Source of the DNA: Cloacibacillus sp.
GTDB taxonomy: Bacteria; Synergistota; Synergistia; Synergistales; Synergistaceae
Assembly (NCBI RefSeq): GCF_020860125.1
Contig: NZ_JAJBUX010000031.1
Coordinates: forward strand, 1 to 24,631
Direction of reading: 5' to 3'
Length of the DNA: 24,631 bases
How positions within the stretch are numbered: the first letter of the stretch is position 1; each line of letters opens with the position of its first letter. The translations under genes and the position numbers were made by a program. The notes beneath the pieces were generated by a model, which worked only from the letters and a program-made list of their open reading frames with translations, was not told the DNA's origin and did not search any database. Below are positions 1 to 7,521 of this stretch, one piece after another.

Positions 1-1620
1 GTAAGCTCCGACAACGCCGCGACGCTGGTCTTCGGCGACACGCGTTTCCCGCGCGACACGGACCGCAAGGACTGGTGGGACGAGTTTGAGTGGGATATTT
101 TCAAACTGAATCTCAAAAAGAGCGAGGAGTGGACGCAGCGCTATGACTTCCCGCTCATCGAGCAGATACGTGTCACCTCGAACGACCAGCAGGGCATTAC
201 GATGAACATCATCGGCCCGAAGCCGCTGGTGCTGAAGGATATCTCCGGTATGCCGGGCTCCGACAGCCTGCGGATCATGCTTGAGAGCCCGAGGGATATT
301 ACGCCGCCGCCGCTGATCCCAAAACCGCGCCCCGTTCCCGCCGGCGACCCGCTCTCCATTTCGACGCCAGTTACTCTGGAGCTGCGCGAGGTCTCGGTGC
401 GCGAGGTGTTCCGTATGCTCGCGAAGCTCAAGGATCTTAACCTTGTGCTCGACGCCTCCGTGCCGGAGACGCCGATGACCTTCTCCTTCAAGAATACCCG
501 TTTCGGAGAGGTATTCGCCTACATGCTGCGCATGAACGAGCTTTCATATTCTCTGGTCGGCAAGACGCTTGTCGTAGGCACCGCCGACAGTATTGGCAAG
601 ACGCTGGGACAGAATCAGACGCGCCAGTATAAGGTGGCTTACGCCGAGGTGGCGAAGATGCCGGCGATAATCATGGGGCTCGTGCCTCTGCCGAAGCCGC
701 CCGTCGTCGACGAACGTCTGCGTTCGCTCTATATTACGGCGACGCCGGAGCAGCACCGCCAGATCGAGACCTTAATAAACCGCGTTGACCACCCCGGCAG
801 ACAGGTGATGATCGAGGCGCGCCTCATCGAGATCAATGACGGCGCGCAGCAGGAGATCGAATCGATGATCGCCGCGGTCTATAAGGGCTGGATATTCACC
901 TACGGCGCTACGGGGCTGGGCACGCGTTACACATATGGCAACGGACTGATCAAGCCGAATGTTAACCCGGTTGGGACGACTACGCAGGGCGAGCTGCCTA
1001 TTGTAGGCGGTACGACCGATTCGACATTCCCGTCGAATGTCGTCGATCCGGCGATGAAGATGCTCGACGCCGGCCTCCGCGCGATGGAGTCGGACAATAA
1101 GGGCAAGGTGCTAGCCTCTCCCTCCGTCGTCGCCCTTGACGGTCAGAAGGCCTCCGTTAAACTGACCCATAATTATCTCTACCAGTCCGGCGTCGACGAC
1201 AACGGCAATCCGGAGTTCTCGAACCAGGAGACGGGGCCGATGCTTGAGTTTACGCCGACGATGGGCCGTGACGGTTTCCTGACTATTAAGATGAAGATAT
1301 CTACGGGAGAGATCGTCTCCTTCCGGCGTTCCGGCGACTCCGAAGCCCCGGAGACGACGAAGCGCGAGGTCGACACCCAGGTGCGCGTCCGCAACGGCGA
1401 GATATTCGTCATGGGCGGCCTCTATCAGGAGAATAAGACAAACAACGTCACGCGCGTGCCGATACTCGGATATATCCCGCTGCTCGGAGAACTATTCAAG
1501 TCGCGCACGTCAAAACATGTAAAGTCGCAGATGGCCTTCATCGCCATCCCCTATATCCTGGACATCCCGACCGGCGCCGCCGAAGTGTTCGACATGCCTA
1601 ATGTCAGCCTTTATCAGTAA
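1..1620 (+). CDS. Type IV pilus secretin (PilQ/GspD superfamily), 5'-truncated by window edge
   Basis: The reading frame is open from base 1, so the gene begins upstream; the first in-frame ATG, at 202, lies inside the protein. 539 codons are visible. The first ~90 residues look like the end of an AMIN-type peptidoglycan/pilus-binding domain, followed by a proline-rich linker. Next come an STN/secretin-N segment (about 370-580 nt), a second N-domain around 620-830 nt (containing RSLYITATPEQ) and the C-terminal secretin barrel. The barrel carries KVLASPSVVALDG and the family signature VPILGYIPLLGELF at 1456-1497, then ends soon after. Secretins form the outer-membrane gate through which pili or pseudopili pass, so the organism should be diderm. 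The neighbouring PilB- and PilT-type ATPases point to a type IV pilus rather than type II secretion. PilQ is the most likely identity, but the missing N-terminus prevents a firm symbol. Confidence 0.93.
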   Translation, partial: VSSDNAATLVFGDTRFPRDTDRKDWWDEFEWDIFKLNLKKSEEWTQRYDFPLIEQIRVTSNDQQGITMNIIGPKPLVLKDISGMPGSDSLRIMLESPRDITPPPLIPKPRPVPAGDPLSISTPVTLELREVSVREVFRMLAKLKDLNLVLDASVPETPMTFSFKNTRFGEVFAYMLRMNELSYSLVGKTLVVGTADSIGKTLGQNQTRQYKVAYAEVAKMPAIIMGLVPLPKPPVVDERLRSLYITATPEQHRQIETLINRVDHPGRQVMIEARLIEINDGAQQEIESMIAAVYKGWIFTYGATGLGTRYTYGNGLIKPNVNPVGTTTQGELPIVGGTTDSTFPSNVVDPAMKMLDAGLRAMESDNKGKVLASPSVVALDGQKASVKLTHNYLYQSGVDDNGNPEFSNQETGPMLEFTPTMGRDGFLTIKMKISTGEIVSFRRSGDSEAPETTKREVDTQVRVRNGEIFVMGGLYQENKTNNVTRVPILGYIPLLGELFKSRTSKHVKSQMAFIAIPYILDIPTGAAEVFDMPNVSLYQ

Positions 1621-1629
1621 GGGGGCGGC

Positions 1630-3351
1630 ATGATGGCCCACCAGCAGATAAAGGTCATCCGGCTTGGAGAGCTTCTGCTCAACGCCGGCGTGATATCGCA
1701 GGAAAATCTTAACGCCGCGCTCGCGGAGCAGAAGGTCTCGCATCTCCGCCTCGGGGAGATCCTGATAAAAGAGGGATATCTGACGGAGAACCACCTAGCG
1801 GAGGCTCTCTGTACGCAGCTGGACCTTGAGGCCGTATCTCTCGTAAAGATGCGCCCGCAGCAGGAGGCGCTGTCGCTCGTCCCTGAGAATGTGGCGACGC
1901 GTCTCAACCTCCTGCCGCTTCAGCTCATCGGCGACGACAGGATCGTCGTGGCGATGGCCGACCCGATGGATACCTACGCGGTAGACGAACTTTATCTGCT
2001 CACGAATAGGGAGATCGATATACGCGTCGCCACCTCGACGGACATCCATAAGGCCCTTGTCAGTTACTACCGGGTGCAGACCAGCGTCCACGACGCGATG
2101 ACCGACGTCATGAAGCAGGAGCAGGCGGTGCAGTCCGCTCCCAACATCGTCACCGTTTCGCAGACGACGGCGCAGGACGTCACCAATATCGCCGCCGACG
2201 CCGCGCCCGTCGTGCGTCTTGTAAACAGCATTCTTGAGCAGGCGGTGCGCGAAAAGGCCTCCGACATCCACATCGAGCCGACGGAATCGATGACGCGCGT
2301 GCGTCTCCGTATCGACGGCACGCTGTTCAGCAATATAGAGATCCCCAGCAACCTCCACCTGCCGCTCATTGCCCGTATCAAGATACTTTCGGGGATGGAC
2401 ATCGCGGAAAAGCGGCGTCCGCAGGACGGACGAATCCTCATCAAGGTCGCGGGCTCGCGCATCGACCTGCGCGTTTCGACGCTCCCATCCATTTTGGGTG
2501 AGAAGGTGGTGCTGCGTCTGCTGGACCAGAGCAACGACCGCATCGGGATGGAAAAGCTTGGCTTCGGCGACACACAGCGGGAGCTGCTGCACGAGGCGAT
2601 CATGGCCTCCAACGGCATCGTGCTCGCCACGGGGCCGACCGGCTCAGGCAAGTCTACGACGCTCTATTCGCTGCTGGAGATACTGAACGACCCCTCGAAG
2701 AATATCATCACGCTTGAGGACCCGGTCGAATTCACGATCGCCGGTCTCACTCAGATACAGATCAACGAAAGGATCGGGCTTACCTTCGGGAGCGCCCTGC
2801 GCTCGATCCTGCGCCAGGACCCAGACATAATAATGGTCGGAGAGATCCGCGACACGGAGACCGCGCAGCTCGCGGTGCGCGTCGCGCTTACTGGGCATCT
2901 CGTCCTCAGCACGCTCCATACGAACGACGCGCCGACCGCCGTCAACCGTCTCGTCGACATGGGAGTGTCGCGCTTCCTTCTGGCCTCCTCGCTGCGCGCC
3001 GTGCTCGCCCAGCGCCTTGTGCGCAGCCTCTGTCCGCATTGTAAGGAGAAGCTCTTCGTCAACGCGGCGATGGAGGCGGAGACGGGCATCCCCGCCGGTA
3101 CGATGGTCTACGGTCCGAAGGGCTGTCCGGAATGCCGCTTCACCGGTTATAAGGGACGCACGGTGATCGCCGAGATCATGCCGGTGGATAATACGCTGCG
3201 CGCGATGATAAACGACGGCGCTTCGGAACAGGAGCTGCGCGACTACTCGCGCCGTTTTGGAATGATAACGCTGCGCGAGGACGCGCGCCGCAAGGTGGAA
3301 GAGGGCATTACGAGCATCGACGAGATGCTCTTTACGACGATCATAGATTAG
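1630..3351 (+). CDS. pilB: Type IV pilus assembly ATPase PilB (GspE family)
   Basis: A 573-residue cytoplasmic hexameric ATPase expected to power pilus extension. The N-terminal ~150 residues form a T2SSE_N/MshEN domain (LGELLLNAGVISQENLNAAL). The core has Walker A GPTGSGKS at residues 335-342, the Asp-box/Walker B region (DPDIIMVGEIRD) and a His-box (STLHTNDAPTAVNRL). The zinc-binding tetracysteine typical of GspE/PilB is CPHC at 468-471 plus CPEC at 499-502. Length matches the family (~560-570). Two consecutive ATGs at 1630 and 1633 follow AAGGGGG; the second has the better spacing, so the true start may be 1633. It lies 9 bases after the secretin and 10 before pilT, clearly one operon. A type II secretion GspE is the alternative, made unlikely by the adjacent PilT. 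Confidence 0.95.
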   Translation: MMAHQQIKVIRLGELLLNAGVISQENLNAALAEQKVSHLRLGEILIKEGYLTENHLAEALCTQLDLEAVSLVKMRPQQEALSLVPENVATRLNLLPLQLIGDDRIVVAMADPMDTYAVDELYLLTNREIDIRVATSTDIHKALVSYYRVQTSVHDAMTDVMKQEQAVQSAPNIVTVSQTTAQDVTNIAADAAPVVRLVNSILEQAVREKASDIHIEPTESMTRVRLRIDGTLFSNIEIPSNLHLPLIARIKILSGMDIAEKRRPQDGRILIKVAGSRIDLRVSTLPSILGEKVVLRLLDQSNDRIGMEKLGFGDTQRELLHEAIMASNGIVLATGPTGSGKSTTLYSLLEILNDPSKNIITLEDPVEFTIAGLTQIQINERIGLTFGSALRSILRQDPDIIMVGEIRDTETAQLAVRVALTGHLVLSTLHTNDAPTAVNRLVDMGVSRFLLASSLRAVLAQRLVRSLCPHCKEKLFVNAAMEAETGIPAGTMVYGPKGCPECRFTGYKGRTVIAEIMPVDNTLRAMINDGASEQELRDYSRRFGMITLREDARRKVEEGITSIDEMLFTTIID

Positions 3352-3361
3352 GAGCCTGTCA

Positions 3362-4435
3362 ATGCCGGGATTTGTTCTGAAAGATACCCTGATAAGGGGA
3401 ATAAACAGCTGCGCGAGCGACGTGCACCTAAGCGTCGGCGATGTGCCGATGCTGCGAATAGACGGAAATCTTGTACGTATCCCCGACGCTCAGCCGCTGA
3501 CGGCGGAGGAGATGCGCGAGGCGGTGCGCGAACTGCTGACGGAGAGCCAGATCGAACACTTCGACGATGAGCGGGAATACGACTTCAGCTTCAGCCTCGA
3601 CATGGGGGTAAAGGAGCAGCGTTTCCGCGCCAACTTCTCTCACGAAAAGGGAAATCCGGCGCTTGCGCTGCGCGCAATCACCGCCAACATTCGTACGATG
3701 AAGCAGCTGGGGCTGCCGGACGACCTCAAGGTGATGACGCAGAAGAACAACGGTCTTTTTCTCGTCACGGGGCCGACCGGCTCCGGTAAGTCGACGACGC
3801 TCGCGGCGATCATCCAGGAGATAAATCTATCTCGTTCCGTGCATATCGTGACGATAGAGGACCCGATAGAATACCTCTATACCTCAGAGGTGGCGCTCAT
3901 CCATCAGCGCGAGCTTGGCCGTGATACAAAAACCTTCGCCGAGGCGCTGCGCCGCGCGATGCGTCAGGACCCCGACGTCATCATGATCGGCGAATTGCGC
4001 GACCTCGAAACGATATCCTCCGCGATCACCGCCGCCGAGACGGGACATCTCGTGCTCGCGACGCTCCACACGCGCGACGCGGCCCAGAGTATCGACAGGA
4101 TAATCGACGTCTTTCCCCCATATCAGCAGCAGCAGATACGCATCCAGCTCTCTTCGATGCTGCTGGGCGTCATGTCGCAGCAGCTGATCCCCCTCAAGGG
4201 GATACCGGGAAGGACGGTGGCGACGGAATATCTTGTCGCGACCAACGCTGTGCGCAACTATATCCGCGAGGGAAAGAGTTCGCAGATAAAGAATGTCATC
4301 CAGACCGGTTCGTCGCTCGGTATGCATACGATGGACCAGGACCTCGCCCACCTCTGCCGTGACGGCATGATCGGCAGAAAAGAGGCGTTGGGCCACGCCT
4401 ATGATGTGGAGAGTTTCAACCGCTATATGATGTAG
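3362..4435 (+). CDS. pilT: Pilus retraction ATPase PilT
   Basis: A 357-residue twitching-motility ATPase that drives pilus depolymerisation and retraction at the inner membrane. The N-terminal PAS-like part includes ASDVHLSVGDVPMLRIDG. It is followed by Walker A GPTGSGKSTT, Walker B (DPDVIMIGELRD), and the His-box ATLHTRDAAQSIDRIIDVFP. The retraction-specific C-terminal motif corresponding to AIRNLIREGK is present as AVRNYIREGKSSQI; it separates PilT from PilB and GspE. Length is normal for PilT (~345-370). The start has GGAG 8-10 bases upstream. The stop codon TAG at 4433-4435 directly abuts the ATG of the next gene, suggesting translational coupling. An assembly and a retraction ATPase together support a dynamic pilus, with roles in twitching or DNA uptake. 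Confidence 0.95.
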   Translation: MPGFVLKDTLIRGINSCASDVHLSVGDVPMLRIDGNLVRIPDAQPLTAEEMREAVRELLTESQIEHFDDEREYDFSFSLDMGVKEQRFRANFSHEKGNPALALRAITANIRTMKQLGLPDDLKVMTQKNNGLFLVTGPTGSGKSTTLAAIIQEINLSRSVHIVTIEDPIEYLYTSEVALIHQRELGRDTKTFAEALRRAMRQDPDVIMIGELRDLETISSAITAAETGHLVLATLHTRDAAQSIDRIIDVFPPYQQQQIRIQLSSMLLGVMSQQLIPLKGIPGRTVATEYLVATNAVRNYIREGKSSQIKNVIQTGSSLGMHTMDQDLAHLCRDGMIGRKEALGHAYDVESFNRYMM

Positions 4436-4744
4436 ATGGGACGCCGCCGGGGGTTCCTGCTCGCGGAGGCGGTCGCCGTGCTTTTTTTCGCGCTATCTTT
4501 TTTTCTTGCCGTCACATCCATGCTTGCCATGGCCGCGAAGCTGGCCTCGCGCGGGATTTTGTCGATCGAGGCTGAAAGGCGGGCGGAAGAGTTTATCGCC
4601 GTTCTTGCTTCCGGCGGCGCGGACGAGCTGGCGGAGTTTGAGGTTGCGCGCCGTGTGATACCCGGCGGCGTCGCTGTGAGGCGCTATCGTTTTCCTGCCG
4701 GGGAGGGGAGGTGGGTGTCCGTTGTCTGGCCTGAAAAGCGGTGA
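4436..4744 (+). CDS. Small prepilin-like protein (minor pilin/pseudopilin candidate)
   Basis: 102 residues with a class III (prepilin) signal: a short basic leader MGRRRG, predicted cleavage after G6, F at +1 and the conserved glutamate at +5 (E11). A hydrophobic helix of about 20 residues (AVAVLFFALSFFLAVTSMLA) follows. The rest is a short ~65-residue domain without a recognisable fold. It starts immediately after the pilT stop with no clear ribosome-binding site of its own, so translation probably depends on termination-reinitiation. Its 3' end overlaps the next gene by 23 bases. Family knowledge says such proteins prime or decorate pili after processing by PilD; which minor pilin this is cannot be told from sequence. 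It is too short to be a typical major pilin. Confidence 0.72.
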   Translation: MGRRRGFLLAEAVAVLFFALSFFLAVTSMLAMAAKLASRGILSIEAERRAEEFIAVLASGGADELAEFEVARRVIPGGVAVRRYRFPAGEGRWVSVVWPEKR

Positions 4745-5675
4745 TAGAGGACGCGCGTTTACATTAGTTGAGTGTCTCGCGGCGCTCACGCTGGTCTCTT
4801 TTATACTTTCCCTGTTCTTTTCGCCCGTTAAATACGCTCTTTACGCCTACCGCCTGTACAACGACCGCCGGATCGCCGAATCACGTATCTGCACGGTCGG
4901 CGCCATATTACGGATGCCGGTTTTCTATTGCGCGCTGGGAATTCCCCTCGAAGCCGCAGAATACAAAAAGAGCTTCGGCTCGAATCTGTCGTCGCCCTTT
5001 AGCTGGAACGGCCCCATATCAGTCATACAGGGGAGGGACGGCGAGGCCGGCGGCTGTCTGCGTCTCGCCTATGGCTGCCCCGAACCCAGCCGCACGCTGA
5101 ATGAATACGGCGTTGGAAAGACAGCCGCTCCTCTTCGCTTCGACGCGGCGGCGAACCCCAATTATTTCGCCCTAGACCTCTGGGACAAGAGCAAGTCGGT
5201 CAAGAACTGGGTGCTCTTTGAAAACTGCGTTCCCCGGCGCACGCCGCTTGTCGTGACGCGGGCCTCCGGCCCCGAGCTCCAGCTTAAAACGCTTTCGGCC
5301 GACGAAGCCGTCGTTCCCAAGGGGGATCGGCTGCTGCTTTTCCGCGCCATAGAGTGCTGGGCGCTGAATGACAGGCTCTATACGAAAGATTTTCGTACTA
5401 ACGGCGATCAGCCGCGTGAGAACGGCGTCTGCGATATCCGCTTTTATCTGAACGGAGACAGGAGCCGGCTGACGGTATGTCTCATCGTGCGCGGCGACGA
5501 CGATTCTCTTGCCCCCGGGCGCGTCGTCGGAGCGGAAAAGTGTCCTGAAGAGCTGCTCTCGCAGTGGCGCGGGCGTTCGCGGTATGTCCTTTACTGCGCC
5601 AGGTTCACCTGGCCGATATTAAATAACCGGGGCACACAGCTCCGCGGAATGGCGTATAATGGTGGAAATGCGTAA
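4722..5675 (+). CDS. Prepilin-like protein, TTG start, unknown minor-pilin type
   Basis: 317 residues. The N-terminus has the prepilin arrangement FTLVE followed by a hydrophobic stretch (CLAALTLVSFILSLFF), with the conserved glutamate at mature +5 (E17). Residue -1 is alanine (A12) rather than the usual glycine. The remaining ~280 residues form a soluble domain with several cysteines and no family I can name. The only plausible start is TTG at 4722, preceded by GGGGAGG at 4705-4711, and it lies inside the preceding pilin gene. By position and size it could be a tip-associated minor pilin (PilW/PilX/GspJ-like), but that is inference. It is the last gene of the pilus operon; about 138 bases separate it from efp, and no convincing terminator is visible there. 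Confidence 0.7.
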   Translation: MSGLKSGDRGRAFTLVECLAALTLVSFILSLFFSPVKYALYAYRLYNDRRIAESRICTVGAILRMPVFYCALGIPLEAAEYKKSFGSNLSSPFSWNGPISVIQGRDGEAGGCLRLAYGCPEPSRTLNEYGVGKTAAPLRFDAAANPNYFALDLWDKSKSVKNWVLFENCVPRRTPLVVTRASGPELQLKTLSADEAVVPKGDRLLLFRAIECWALNDRLYTKDFRTNGDQPRENGVCDIRFYLNGDRSRLTVCLIVRGDDDSLAPGRVVGAEKCPEELLSQWRGRSRYVLYCARFTWPILNNRGTQLRGMAYNGGNA

Positions 5676-5712
5676 GTTAGCTCTTTTGGCCGATATTCTT
5701 TGCCCATAATAT

Positions 5713-5742
5713 TTGATAAGTTAACACATTTTATGTTATGAT
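5713..5742 (+). promoter_or_regulatory. Candidate sigma-70 promoter for efp
   Basis: TTGATA at 5713-5718 and TATGAT at 5737-5742, spaced by 18 bases, in the AT-rich gap before efp. The -35 matches consensus at 4 or 5 positions and the -10 at 5. Transcription would start near 5750, giving a leader of about 65 bases. Only sequence similarity supports this. Confidence 0.55.
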
Positions 5743-5813
5743 TTTGTAGCATAGTCAGGAAATGATATATGTGGGCATGAGGTATGCTCATACGAGTACA
5801 GGGAGGCATTTTT

Positions 5814-6386
5814 ATGGCACAGATAGTTGATACGAGCGATTTCCGTCCCGGCCTGAAGATCAAATGGGAGGGCGGAATGTGGGTCATCCTCGAATGTTCG
5901 CATCATAAGATGGGAAGAGGCGGCGCGATCGTCCGCGGCAAGCTCCGCAATCTCGAGACCGGTTCAGGCGTAGACCAGTCGTTTAAGTCGGGCGAGCGTT
6001 TTGAAAGGATCATCTTCGACGAGAAGCCCGCGCAGTATCAGTATAAGGACGGCGAGGATTTCGTCTTTATGGATATGGAATCCTACGACCAGGTGACGCT
6101 CTCGCCCGACGTTCTCGGCGATATGGTAAAGTTCCTTATAGACGACCTTGAGGTCAGCTTTGACATGTACGAGGGACGCGTGATGGGTATAGAGCTCCCG
6201 AACCAGGTGACGATGAAGATCACCGACACACCGCCAGGATTTAAGGGTGATACGGCCTCCGGCGGCGGCAAGCCCGCTACGACCGAGACAGGCCTTGTGG
6301 TTACTGTTCCGTTCTTTGTGGAAAACGGCGAGGAAATTGTCGTCGACACAAGGACGGGAGAGTATTTAGAGCGAGCGAAGAAGTAA
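5814..6386 (+). CDS. efp: Translation elongation factor P
   Basis: 190 residues, the usual length. EF-P enters the ribosomal E-site and relieves stalling at consecutive prolines. The N-terminal KOW-like domain, the OB domain and the C-terminal signature ITDTPPGFKGDTASGG are all present. The start at 5814 is chosen because GGGAGG sits at 5801-5806; the frame is open further upstream to 5784 but without a family match. The domain I loop reads HHKMGRGGA: aligned with E. coli VKPGKGQA, arginine 35 replaces the lysine that EpmA/EpmB modifies, and methionine replaces the loop proline. Arginine at the tip is known from EarP-rhamnosylated EF-Ps, but the rest of the loop is not of that type. No modification enzyme is encoded nearby. 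It heads a short unit with the next two genes. Confidence 0.96.
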   Translation: MAQIVDTSDFRPGLKIKWEGGMWVILECSHHKMGRGGAIVRGKLRNLETGSGVDQSFKSGERFERIIFDEKPAQYQYKDGEDFVFMDMESYDQVTLSPDVLGDMVKFLIDDLEVSFDMYEGRVMGIELPNQVTMKITDTPPGFKGDTASGGGKPATTETGLVVTVPFFVENGEEIVVDTRTGEYLERAKK

Positions 6387-6437
6387 CCGGGCACTGGTTT
6401 CTTCCGGCATTCGCATAATCCAACAGGAGGGATTCAA

Positions 6438-6875
6438 ATGAGCGCACGTGAGAAAATAGCATATTTGAAGGGGCTTATCGACGGACAGAATTTAACGGCT
6501 GATTCGCCTGACAAAGCAAAGTTTTACACCGCATTAGTTGATGCACTGGATTCCCTGGCTGTTGCAATTGAGGATCACGAAGAGGTACATGAGGAGCTCA
6601 ATGCCTACCTCGAACAGCTTGACGAAGATGTCTCGGACATTGAAGATGAGCTTGACGAGCTCTACGAGGATGAGGATGATGACGAGTGCTGCCATCACCA
6701 TCACTATGATGATGACGACGAGGAAGACTGCGAAGATTTCGACGAAGAGGAATACGAGTCGGTAACGTGCCCGAACTGCAACAACGATTTCTACTTTGAA
6801 CCGGCTATGTACGATGAAGAGGAAGATCTCGTCTGCCCGCACTGCGGCAAGCCCTTCAAGCTTCCTGAAGATTAG
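6438..6875 (+). CDS. CD1247-family protein: helical N-domain, acidic linker, zinc ribbon
   Basis: 145 residues. The first ~70 residues are predicted helical, possibly coiled-coil (REKIAYLKGLIDG, then ALDSLAVAIEDHEEVHEELN), and resemble the N-terminal domain seen in clostridial proteins named after CD1247. A strongly acidic stretch (runs of D/E, about 73-108) contains CCHHHH. The C-terminus is a zinc ribbon with two CPxC pairs, CPNC and CPHC, about 26 residues apart. No enzymatic function is known to me. It has a strong ribosome-binding site (AGGAGGG) and sits between efp and asp23, a placement I recall from Clostridia, which hints at a conserved link to translation or envelope homeostasis. 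The extra Cys/His cluster in the acidic region could bind a further metal ion. Confidence 0.75.
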   Translation: MSAREKIAYLKGLIDGQNLTADSPDKAKFYTALVDALDSLAVAIEDHEEVHEELNAYLEQLDEDVSDIEDELDELYEDEDDDECCHHHHYDDDDEEDCEDFDEEEYESVTCPNCNNDFYFEPAMYDEEEDLVCPHCGKPFKLPED

Positions 6876-6877
6876 GC

Positions 6878-6902
6878 CGCGCGGGAGGAGACTCTCCGCG
6901 CG
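6878..6902 (+). other. GC-rich hairpin just after the CD1247-family gene
   Basis: CGCGCGG at 6878-6884 pairs with CCGCGCG at 6896-6902, extended inward by GAG/CTC around a GAGA loop with one bulged T, about 10 base pairs in all. No T-run follows directly (the first T6 is about 30 bases on), so it is not a standard intrinsic terminator. An mRNA stability or processing hairpin is more likely. Confidence 0.5.
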
Positions 6903-6981
6903 CCTGGCTTAGAAACGAGGAGTCATTCATCGTTTTTTGGAAACAAGGTTTTGGAGATCTTGTAGGAGGAGGAATTGCGGC

Positions 6982-7449
6982 ATGGTTGAATCAATGAACG
7001 AAGATTTCAACGTTGAAGAAAAGCAAGATATGGAGTCGGGCCTGGGCCAGACAAATCTTGAGGGCAAGGTCCGTATTTCGGAGGATGTGATCGCGCAGCT
7101 TGCCACGAAGGCGCTGAACAGCGTCGAAGGGGTATCTCCCGCGAGCCCCGGTCTGATGGCTAACCTCAGGCTGGGCCGCAAAACGGTAAACGGCGTCCGT
7201 ATCTCCATATCGGACGGCGATTCCCCCGAGATCGTGGTAGACGCCTATATCTCCGTTAAGTACGGCCTGCGGATTCCCGATGTCTGCTGGGACGTCCAGG
7301 AGGCGGTCAAAGAACAGGTGGAGCGCTATACGGGTTATGCGATCAAGGGCGTAAACATCTACGTTCAGGGTATCACTTTCGCGGAAAAGAAGACGGCCGA
7401 CGGTGAAGCTGCCGACGCGGCCGATCTGCTCAGCGGCGAAGAGGCCTGA
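6982..7449 (+). CDS. Asp23/Gls24 family envelope-stress protein
   Basis: 155 residues from the ATG at 6982, which follows AGGAGGAGGA at 6964-6973; the frame is open further upstream but that part has no family similarity. The DUF322 domain starts at about residue 28 (LEGKVRISEDVIAQLATKAL) and runs through VEGVSPASPGL, VDAYISVKYGLRIPDVCWDVQ and the terminal VNIYVQGI. Asp23 proteins are abundant, membrane-associated through partner proteins, and linked to cell-envelope stress in Gram-positive bacteria; small homologues are often coded between efp and nusB in Clostridia. Acidic N- and C-terminal tails flank the domain. A membrane protein of unknown function follows across a terminator and may be its anchor. 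Confidence 0.9.
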   Translation: MVESMNEDFNVEEKQDMESGLGQTNLEGKVRISEDVIAQLATKALNSVEGVSPASPGLMANLRLGRKTVNGVRISISDGDSPEIVVDAYISVKYGLRIPDVCWDVQEAVKEQVERYTGYAIKGVNIYVQGITFAEKKTADGEAADAADLLSGEEA

Positions 7450-7468
7450 TTTAGCAGCTTTAACTTCT

Positions 7469-7504
7469 AAGAAGGCCGGTTTAGTATGACCGGCCTTCTT
7501 TTTT
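7469..7504 (+). terminator. Strong intrinsic terminator after asp23
   Basis: A perfect 12-base stem, AAGAAGGCCGGT (7469-7480) with ACCGGCCTTCTT (7489-7500), loop TTAGTATG, followed by a T-rich tract to 7504. It ends 17 bases before the ATG of the next gene on the same strand, leaving no room for a promoter downstream of it. Confidence 0.92.
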
Positions 7505-7521
7505 GAGAGGCGGTGCAGGGT

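Noticed and set aside
5655..5660. TATAAT near the end of the second pilin gene
   Set aside because: No acceptable -35 at 16-19 bases upstream; the candidate at 5713-5742 fits efp better.
5610..5697. 11-base direct repeat TGGCCGATATT (5610-5620 and 5687-5697)
   Set aside because: Only two copies, one inside coding sequence, with no symmetric structure; could be chance.
6690..6710. CCHHHH in the acidic protein as an engineered His-tag
   Set aside because: It is embedded in natural acidic sequence with a continuing zinc ribbon; nothing else suggests a construct.
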